5,473 nt of DNA, from contig JAVTVZ010000190.1 in the NCBI GenBank assembly GCA_032229625.1, positions 1 to 5,473 of the forward strand, given 5' to 3'. Below the pieces are notes generated by a model. That model did no database searches and was not told the DNA's origin. It saw only the letters and a list, made by a program, of their open reading frames with translations. The translations under genes and the position numbers were made by a program. This document shows, piece after piece, positions 1-3,217 of this stretch; position 1 is the first letter of the stretch, and each line of letters opens with the position of its first letter. This stretch comes from Kineosphaera sp032229625. Lineage in GTDB: Bacteria; Actinomycetota; Actinomycetes; Actinomycetales; Dermatophilaceae.

Positions 1-2
1 GG

Positions 3-76
3 TGGACGTAAAGGGACTCGAACCCCTGACCTTTCGCGTGTGAAGCGAACGCTCTAACCAACTGAGCTATACGTCC
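3..76 (-). tRNA. tRNA-Val (anticodon CAC)
   Basis: Read on the minus strand, this folds into a complete cloverleaf. The acceptor stem is GGACGTA paired with TACGTCC. The D arm is GCTC...GAGC. The anticodon stem TTCGC/GCGAA closes the loop TTCACAC, which gives anticodon CAC and decodes GUG valine codons. The T arm is AGGGG-TTCGAGT-CCCTT, with one G-U pair. The discriminator base is A, and positions 2 and 1 read CC, so the 3' CCA is probably encoded, but its last A lies outside the window. It is a single gene separate from the tRNA cluster further right, and it has its own promoter-like sequence directly upstream. Confidence 0.96.
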
Positions 77-91
77 GTGGAAGCGACCGTC

Positions 92-121
92 AGCATACCC
101 GGCCGGGGGCGCCGGTCCCAA
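92..121 (-). promoter_or_regulatory. Promoter-like sequence for tRNA-Val(CAC)
   Basis: On the minus strand, TTGGGA (116-121, 4 of 6 matches to TTGACA) is followed 18 bp later by TATGCT (92-97, 4 of 6 matches to TATAAT and fitting the actinobacterial TANNNT form). Transcription would start near position 85, about 8-9 bases before the mature tRNA 5' end at 76. That is a short leader, as expected for RNase P processing. The assignment is by inspection only. The spacing equals that of the promoter proposed for the tRNA cluster at 2949-2978. Confidence 0.5.
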
Positions 122-150
122 TTCGCCTCCCGGCCCTCGGCGCGGGGGCC
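101..150 (-). terminator. GC-rich hairpins after the PGPGW gene, possible terminator
   Basis: Directly after the stop codon of the minus-strand membrane-protein gene, GGCCCTC/GCGGGGGCC-type arms (132-138 with 144-150, one T-G pair) can form a 7-bp stem with a 5-base loop. An alternative and longer stem pairs 101-111 with 124-135, with one bulged base. Neither is followed by a T-tract, which is common for actinobacterial terminators but makes the call uncertain. The longer stem overlaps the proposed tRNA-Val promoter, so the two functions may compete or the pairing may simply reflect GC content. Confidence 0.3.
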
Positions 151-654
151 TCAGAGCGCCAGGTAGGTGCGCAGGAACTGGGTGATCCACTCCGGGAAGA
201 AGCCGGGCAGCCCGGCGATCTTGAAGAGCACCCAGAAGCACAACCCGACGAAGAGTCCGGTCGCGGCCGCGCACGCCAGCCGCACGGGCCAGGACTGCGC
301 GAGGATCCAGTCGTTCCAGCGGCGCAGCTGCACCGAGGCGAAGGCGTGCAGGCGCCTGGCCCAGTGGAATTCGCTGGCGAGGATGCCGAAGCCGAGGAAG
401 ACGATGAGCCACCCCGGCCCGGGCAGCGGCACGAGGATCAGCCCGATGACGACGACGCTGAGGCCGAGCAGCGCCACGCCCATCCGGTAGGCCTGGTAGG
501 TCGCGCGCCGCTCTCGGAGCCGACGCCGCCACGCCCAGTCGCGCGGCCGGCGGCTCGTCGCACCCTCGTGCGCGTCGGCCGTCGCGGCGCACGTGTCCGG
601 GCGCGCCGGCGCGACCGGTGCCATCGGCGTCGCCGGTGTCGCCGTCTCGTCCAC
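151..654 (-). CDS. PGPGW-family (TIGR02611-like) membrane protein
   Basis: This encodes a 167-residue integral membrane protein of unknown function. The key mark is PLPGPGW at residues 76-82, between two hydrophobic stretches (about 58-75 and 82-94) and followed by FGILASEFHWARRL, the signature of the PGPGW transmembrane family (Pfam PGPGW; TIGR02611 in actinobacteria). A third hydrophobic segment spans about 125-147. The first 40 residues are Ala/Pro/Thr-rich and probably disordered, and a basic patch (RRPRDWAWRRRLRERR, 35-50) suggests a cytoplasmic N-terminus by the positive-inside rule. The start is GTG at 654, chosen because a GGGAGGG-type ribosome site sits 5 bases upstream. An internal ATG (codon 11, 622-624) is an alternative. 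Family assignment is from motif recognition; no biochemical role is established for the family. It is divergent from the CapA-like gene and shares its intergenic region. Confidence 0.88.
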   Translation of the reverse strand: MDETATPATPMAPVAPARPDTCAATADAHEGATSRRPRDWAWRRRLRERRATYQAYRMGVALLGLSVVVIGLILVPLPGPGWLIVFLGFGILASEFHWARRLHAFASVQLRRWNDWILAQSWPVRLACAAATGLFVGLCFWVLFKIAGLPGFFPEWITQFLRTYLAL

Positions 655-659
655 GTCTG

Positions 660-668
660 CCCTCCCTC
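660..668 (-). promoter_or_regulatory. Ribosome binding site deciding the GTG start of the PGPGW gene
   Basis: The minus strand reads GAGGGAGGG here, purine-rich and complementary to the 16S anti-Shine-Dalgarno, with a 5-base spacer to the GTG at 654-652. This supports the GTG over the downstream ATG at codon 11. Confidence 0.6.
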
Positions 669-670
669 AG

Positions 671-740
671 TCGCGATCTCCCCCGAGATCTCTCGCGGTC
701 TTTCCGAGATCTCCCGAGACCTCTCGCGATCTCCCACGAT
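671..740. repeat. Cluster of TCGCGRTCT / GAGATCTC short repeats
   Basis: The start TCGCGATCTCCC occurs identically at 671-682 and 724-735, and a variant, TCGCGGTCTTT, at 693-703. The first two units each end in CCGAGATCTC, giving a 22-bp unit (671-692) followed head-to-tail by a 21-bp unit (693-713). A partial copy, CCCGAGACCTC, fills 713-723. The perfect palindrome GAGATCTC occurs at 685-692 and again at 706-713, exactly 21 bp apart, i.e. about two helical turns. The cluster lies immediately upstream of the PGPGW gene's ribosome site and about 130-200 bp upstream of the CapA-like gene. It may be a set of operator sites or a degenerate tandem repeat; the sequence alone does not decide. Confidence 0.7.
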
Positions 741-749
741 GCCCCAGAG

Positions 750-785
750 CGGCCGCCCCTGACCAGAGGTCGGCCGCCGCTGACC
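750..785. repeat. Direct repeat CGGCCGCCSCTGACC, 21-bp period
   Basis: CGGCCGCCCCTGACC (750-764) is repeated as CGGCCGCCGCTGACC (771-785), 14 of 15 bases identical, with starts 21 bp apart. GACC-AGA-GGTC at 761-771 adds a small inverted repeat between the copies. The repeat sits in the same divergent intergenic region as the 671-740 cluster and shares its 21-bp phasing, although the sequence of the unit is different. Confidence 0.6.
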
Positions 786-858
786 CCAACGCCCGGAGTC
801 GCCGCTGCGGTTCCGCCCCGCGGGCTCGCACGTGCCGGATCCGCGGGGAGCGCCGACC

Positions 859-864
859 TAGACT
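859..864 (+). promoter_or_regulatory. -10 box for a likely leaderless CapA-like mRNA
   Basis: TAGACT fits the actinobacterial TANNNT -10 form and ends 6 bases before the ATG at 871, placing the expected transcription start on or next to the A of the start codon. No Shine-Dalgarno sequence stands at a usual distance; the nearest purine run, GGGGAG (845-850), is 20 bases away. No clear -35 hexamer is visible around 835-841. Leaderless transcripts are common in this phylum, so this is a reasonable inference, not proof. Confidence 0.4.
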
Positions 865-870
865 GCGCAG

Positions 871-2022
871 ATGCGCCCTCGCCTCTCTCTGCCGCTGCTG
901 CTCGCCGTGGCGACCTCCCTCACCGCCTGCGCCGGAGCGGCCGACACCACTGCCCCCCAAGCGAATTCGTCGCCGGAAGGGTCTGGGACGACGTCGTCCG
1001 CGAGCGGTGGCCAGGAGGCCACGCCCACGGCGCAGCACCCGTCGCAGATCACGCTCGCCTTCGCCGGCGACGTCCACTTCGAGCGTCAGGTCGCACCGCT
1101 CCTGCAGGACTCCGACGAGGTGTGGGCCCAGCGCCTGCCCGAGCTGCGCGACGCCGACTTCGGGCTCGTCAACCTCGAGACCGCGATCACGCAGCGCGGC
1201 GCGCCGCAGCCGAAGGCCTACACGTTCCGGGCGCCCGCGACGTCGCTGGACAGGCTCAAGGCCGCCGGCGTCGACGCCGTGAGCATGGCCAACAATCACG
1301 CGGCCGACTACGGCCGGCTCGGCGTCGAGGACACTCTGGCCGCCAAGGCCAAGAACGTCCTGCCGATCGTCGGCTTCGGGCCCGACGCCGCGAGCGCCTA
1401 CGCGCCGCTGGAGGTCGACGTCAAGGGCGTCAAGGTCGCGGTGCTCGCCGCCTCCCAGGTCGCCGAGGAGACGGCCCGCAACTGGGCCGCCGGGCCCGAC
1501 TCCCCCGGGATCGCGGTCGCCCTGGACCGCACCAAGCTGCGCGAGGCCGTCCGCTCCGCCGCCGCGAATCACGACCTCGTCGTCGTCCAAATGCACTACG
1601 GCACCGAGGGATCGACGTGCCCGAACGAGAGCCAGGTCGCCACGGTCGCCGATCTCAAGGCCGACGGCGCGGACGTGGTCGTGGGCACGCACGCGCACCG
1701 GCCGCAGGGGTCGGGGTGGAACGGGCGGACGTTCGTCGGCTACGGCACGGGCAATTTCATCTGGTACAACACCAGCGCCACCTCGCGGCCCTCGGGCGTG
1801 CTGAGCGTGACGGTCGACGCCGACGCGGCCCGCGCCCGCGGTCAGGCGAGCGGCGCGGACCGGACGACGACCAGGAGCCTGATCACGGACTACACGTGGA
1901 CGCCGAAGTACATCGCCTACGACGGCGTGCCCAAGGAGCCGACCGGCGGCACGGTCGCTCACCTGAAGTCGCTGGCCCGCTCGGCGACCGCGTGCGCGAA
2001 TCTGCAGCAGTCACCCGGCTGA
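871..2022 (+). CDS. CapA-family (PGA_cap) metallophosphatase-like lipoprotein
   Basis: This is a 383-residue secreted lipoprotein. Residues 1-20 form a lipoprotein signal peptide with lipobox LTAC, so Cys20 would be lipid-modified and the protein anchored on the outer face of the membrane. Residues 21-57 are a Ser/Thr/Gly/Ala-rich linker. The CapA domain (about 59-300) shows the family motifs in order: FAGDVHF (64-70), LVNLE (99-103), MANNHAADYG (139-148), MHYGTEG (241-247), GADVVVGTHAHRPQ (266-279) and GYGTGNF (290-296). The Asp, Asn and His residues in these motifs match the metal-binding and catalytic positions of the calcineurin-like fold. CapA proteins were named from poly-gamma-glutamate capsule synthesis in Bacillus, but most homologues have no proven substrate. 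No capB or capC is in view, so a capsule role is not supported here. The ATG at 871 gives a full signal peptide. Cys250 and Cys375 could form a disulfide outside the cell. Confidence 0.9.
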   Translation: MRPRLSLPLLLAVATSLTACAGAADTTAPQANSSPEGSGTTSSASGGQEATPTAQHPSQITLAFAGDVHFERQVAPLLQDSDEVWAQRLPELRDADFGLVNLETAITQRGAPQPKAYTFRAPATSLDRLKAAGVDAVSMANNHAADYGRLGVEDTLAAKAKNVLPIVGFGPDAASAYAPLEVDVKGVKVAVLAASQVAEETARNWAAGPDSPGIAVALDRTKLREAVRSAAANHDLVVVQMHYGTEGSTCPNESQVATVADLKADGADVVVGTHAHRPQGSGWNGRTFVGYGTGNFIWYNTSATSRPSGVLSVTVDADAARARGQASGADRTTTRSLITDYTWTPKYIAYDGVPKEPTGGTVAHLKSLARSATACANLQQSPG

Positions 2023-2053
2023 CTCCTCCGCTGACGTCCAGCGGGCGCAGCGC

Positions 2054-2082
2054 GCTCCGGCGTCGTGCTGTCACGCCGGAGC
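2054..2082. terminator. Hairpin terminator between convergent genes
   Basis: GCTCCGGCGT (2054-2063) and ACGCCGGAGC (2073-2082) form a perfect 10-bp stem with a 9-base loop. It lies 31 bases after the CapA-like stop codon and 39 bases beyond the end of the convergent small gene, so it can serve both directions. No T-tract follows on either strand, which is usual for high-GC Gram-positives but lowers certainty about the mechanism. Confidence 0.6.
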
Positions 2083-2121
2083 CGCGCACGCGGGGTCGTG
2101 CCGGGCGGGCGCCGGGACCGG

Positions 2122-2349
2122 TCAGCGACCGGCGAACCCCAGACACTCGATGGCGCTGACGGTGGCCTGCTCGCGCGGGTAGGTGACCTGCGCGCTCTCC
2201 CAGAAGCCGCCGTTGCGGATGCCGCGCAGCGCCTCGGCGATGCTCGCGGCAGAAATGGTGTGCCAGGTGCCCTGGCGCTCGTCGGCGCCGGTGATCAGGA
2301 CGCTGTAACGACGCGGCGGCGCGCTCAAGGCGCTCGCGATGGCGGTCAT
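2122..2349 (-). CDS. Small hypothetical protein, 75 residues
   Basis: I do not recognise this protein. It starts at ATG (2349-2347) and ends at TGA (2124-2122). An AGGAAGGG ribosome site lies 11 bases upstream, slightly far but the best purine run present. There is no signal peptide or membrane segment. The pattern suggests a small alpha/beta fold: a possible strand YSVLITG (15-21), the stretch TWHTISAASIAEALRGIRNG (28-47) with a likely helix in its second half, and a further strand around AQVTYP (53-58). It has one cysteine (Cys69) near the end, in a C-terminal ECLGFAGR. It lies alone between the CapA-like gene (convergent) and the tRNA cluster, behind a 200-bp upstream region that contains inverted repeats. 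Being a gene is supported by the start, the ribosome site, the placement against a terminator and the balanced amino-acid composition, unlike the Arg/Pro-rich overlapping frames. Function is unknown. Confidence 0.62.
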   Translation of the reverse strand: MTAIASALSAPPRRYSVLITGADERQGTWHTISAASIAEALRGIRNGGFWESAQVTYPREQATVSAIECLGFAGR

Positions 2350-2360
2350 CGGACTTCGTA

Positions 2361-2368
2361 CCCTTCCT
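2361..2368 (-). promoter_or_regulatory. Ribosome binding site of the 75-residue protein
   Basis: AGGAAGGG on the minus strand, with an 11-base spacer to the ATG at 2349. This is the only strong purine run near this start and is the main support for it. Confidence 0.45.
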
Positions 2369-2389
2369 GGGTGTGGAACTTCGTTCCCT

Positions 2390-2413
2390 CGGACTCCTGT
2401 CGGTCGGAGTCCG
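2390..2413. repeat. Inverted repeat CGGACTCC / GGAGTCCG
   Basis: A perfect 8-bp inverted repeat (2390-2397 with 2406-2413) around an 8-base loop, 40 bp upstream of the start of the 75-residue protein. A second, smaller one, GGAAC-TTC-GTTCC (2375-2387), lies between it and the ribosome site. In RNA these would be hairpins in the 5' leader of that gene; in DNA they could be operator sites. Confidence 0.5.
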
Positions 2414-2450
2414 GCGAACGTGAGCGGGGGTGGCAGACGACCGCTGTGGC

Positions 2451-2468
2451 ATGGCTCACGTGAGGCAT
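2451..2468. promoter_or_regulatory. Palindrome ATGGCTCACGTGAGGCAT, possible operator
   Basis: This is an 18-bp palindrome with 8 of 9 pairs matching and a perfect 10-bp core, CTCACGTGAG. A further half-site, ACGTGAGC, occurs at 2418-2425, 40 bp away from the equivalent half of the palindrome. It sits about 100 bp upstream of the minus-strand 75-residue gene and beyond the terminator of the tRNA cluster, a position that fits a transcription-factor site for the small gene. No -10/-35 pair was recognised nearby. Confidence 0.35.
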
Positions 2469-2548
2469 CGACGCTGACCCCTCACCCATCCCGCCCCTGG
2501 TCTCGGGGCCACCCGCTCGCTGTCGGTGACCGCCGATGCGCCTACGGA

Positions 2549-2593
2549 CACGACACAAACCCCCGGGCTTGCAGCCCGAGGGTTTGTGTCGTG
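2549..2593. terminator. Long stem-loop after the tRNA cluster
   Basis: The 14 bases from 2549 pair without mismatch with those ending at 2593. After one C-A mismatch (2563/2579), 6 more pairs (2564-2569 with 2573-2578) close a 3-base loop, giving a 20-bp stem. The GC-rich inner part is flanked by CACAAA on one side and TTTGTG on the other, so a short T-rich run follows the core stem on either strand. It starts 7 bases past the encoded CCA of tRNA-Val(GAC) on the minus strand and is best read as the terminator of the tRNA operon, possibly active in both directions. Confidence 0.75.
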
Positions 2594-2602
2594 ATGTGGT
2601 GG

Positions 2603-2677
2603 TGGGCGATACAGGACTTGAACCTGTGACCTCTTCCGTGTCAAGGAAGCGCGCTAGCCAGACTGCGCCAATCGCCC
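2603..2677 (-). tRNA. tRNA-Val (anticodon GAC)
   Basis: The minus strand gives acceptor GGGCGAT/ATCGCCC, D arm GGCGC...GCGC, anticodon stem CTTCC/GGAAG with loop TTGACAC (anticodon GAC, reading GUC and GUU), and T arm ACAGG-TTCAAGT-CCTGT. The discriminator is A. The 3' CCA is encoded at 2602-2600, just beyond the feature end given here. It is the last gene of the Gly-Cys-Val cluster, 29 bases after tRNA-Cys. Confidence 0.96.
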
Positions 2678-2706
2678 GAGCGAACCACCGAGGTGGTGTC
2701 GTACAG

Positions 2707-2777
2707 AGGTGGAGACGGGATTTGAACCCGTGTAGACGGCTTTGCAGGCCGTTGCCTCGCCTCTCGGCCACTCCACC
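2707..2777 (-). tRNA. tRNA-Cys (anticodon GCA)
   Basis: The minus strand gives acceptor GGTGGAG/CTCCACC, anticodon stem ACGGC/GCCGT with loop CTGCAAA (anticodon GCA, reading UGC and UGU), and T arm ACGGG-TTCAAAT-CCCGT. The discriminator is U73, the main identity base for cysteinyl-tRNA synthetase, which confirms the call. The bases after it read CTG, so CCA is not encoded and must be added by the nucleotidyltransferase. Middle gene of the cluster. Confidence 0.96.
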
Positions 2778-2832
2778 ATGGAGATTCTGTCGAGAACCTC
2801 CTGAGTGCTACGAGGAAGGCCTCGCTCCTCCG

Positions 2833-2905
2833 AGCGGACGACGGGACTCGAACCCGCGACCCCAACCTTGGCAAGGTTGTGCTCTACCAACTGAGCCACG
2901 TCCGC
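2833..2905 (-). tRNA. tRNA-Gly (anticodon GCC)
   Basis: The minus strand gives acceptor GCGGACG/CGTCCGC, D arm GCTC...GAGC, anticodon stem CAACC/GGTTG with loop TTGCCAA (anticodon GCC, reading GGC and GGU), and T arm GCGGG-TTCGAGT-CCCGT with one G-U pair. The discriminator is U73, usual for bacterial tRNA-Gly. The next bases are CG, so CCA is not encoded. This is the first gene of the cluster. The 55-base spacer to tRNA-Cys contains a small inverted repeat, CGAGG-AAGG-CCTCG (2811-2824), which could mark a processing point. Confidence 0.96.
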
Positions 2906-2948
2906 ATGTCGCATCCGGTGGGCGTTCCCGCCCCCGGCGTGCTGGACG

Positions 2949-2978
2949 ACAGTAACCGATCCCGGCGTCCGGATTCAA
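2949..2978 (-). promoter_or_regulatory. Promoter of the tRNA Gly-Cys-Val operon
   Basis: On the minus strand, TTGAAT (2973-2978, first four bases match TTGACA) and TACTGT (2949-2954, TANNNT form) are separated by 18 bp. The start site would fall near 2942, giving a leader of about 37 bases before tRNA-Gly. No other promoter-like pair is visible upstream of the cluster, and the three genes are closely spaced, so one transcript is likely. Confidence 0.5.
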
Positions 2979-3178
2979 ACTCGGCCCGCCGGGGGGCGTC
3001 CCGCGGTCGCCTCGGCGGCGCCTCGTTCGGCCGTCGAAGAGCGTCGGGCGGTAGTCTGGGGGCGACCCGGACACGATTCGGGAGCGACCCTGCGCCCATG
3101 ACGGCGGAGTTCACCGCCAGGCGCACTGTGCGCGGCCGTGGTGAGCGCCGGCCGCCCGACGCAAGGGCCGAACCCCCC

Positions 3179-3198
3179 TCGACGCGACCCTGCGTCGA
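3179..3198. repeat. Inverted repeat TCGACGC-N6-GCGTCGA upstream of glgX
   Basis: A perfect 7-bp inverted repeat with a 6-base centre (GACCCT), ending 19 bases before the glgX start codon and 8 bases before its ribosome site. Its centre overlaps one copy of the GCGACCCTGCG direct repeat. It could be an operator or a leader hairpin that limits access to the ribosome site. Confidence 0.45.
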
Positions 3199-3206
3199 CG
3201 TGACAT

Positions 3207-3214
3207 GGATAGGA
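3207..3214 (+). promoter_or_regulatory. Ribosome binding site of glgX
   Basis: GGATAGGA precedes the ATG at 3218. The GGA at 3207-3209 has an 8-base spacer, while the AGGA at 3211-3214 has only 3. The site supports the 3218 start over in-frame GTG (3200) and ATG (3098), which have no comparable purine run at a suitable distance. Confidence 0.5.
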
Positions 3215-3217
3215 ATC

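Larger units (their letters stand above)
2906..3217. other. Divergent intergenic region between the tRNA operon and glgX
   Basis: This 312-bp gap holds the tRNA promoter (2949-2978), a TANNNT-type box TAGTCT (3052-3057) that could be the glgX -10 element although no fitting -35 is seen, an 11-bp direct repeat GCGACCCTGCG at 3084-3094 and 3184-3194, exactly 100 bp apart, and an inverted repeat just before the glgX ribosome site. The glgX reading frame stays open back to an ATG at 3098, so part of the region could be coding, but the residues it would add are Arg/Pro-rich and do not resemble GlgX. I see no further gene here. Confidence 0.5.

Noticed and set aside
836..843. Palindrome CGGATCCG upstream of the CapA-like gene
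   Set aside because: An 8-bp perfect palindrome is expected several times by chance in a GC-rich window of this size, and it is not repeated nearby.
2110..2134. Small stems CCGGTC-AGC-GACCGG around the stop codon of the 75-residue protein
   Set aside because: Only 6 bp with a 3-base loop and overlapping alternatives; the 10-bp hairpin at 2054-2082 is a much better terminator candidate.
618..2159. Long open frames (plus 618-2159, minus 667-1962) overlapping the CapA-like gene
   Set aside because: Both are Arg/Ala/Gly-rich and show no family motifs, whereas the frame at 871-2022 has a lipobox and all CapA motifs in order.
2350..2379. A GGAAC-type ECF sigma-factor promoter for the 75-residue protein
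   Set aside because: The minus strand contains GGAAC in the inverted repeat, but no matching -10 motif lies at 16-18 bp spacing.
2549..2593. CRISPR repeat or attachment site at the large inverted repeat
   Set aside because: There is only one copy in the window, no spacer pattern, and no integrase or cas gene. Its position 7 bases after a tRNA CCA fits a terminator better. No second partial tRNA copy was seen that would mark an att site.
2346..3074. Several short open frames running through the tRNA cluster
   Set aside because: They translate tRNA genes and their spacers (for example GSRVRVPSSA and LVEHNLAKVGVAGSSPV patterns, well-known false translations of tRNA sequence).
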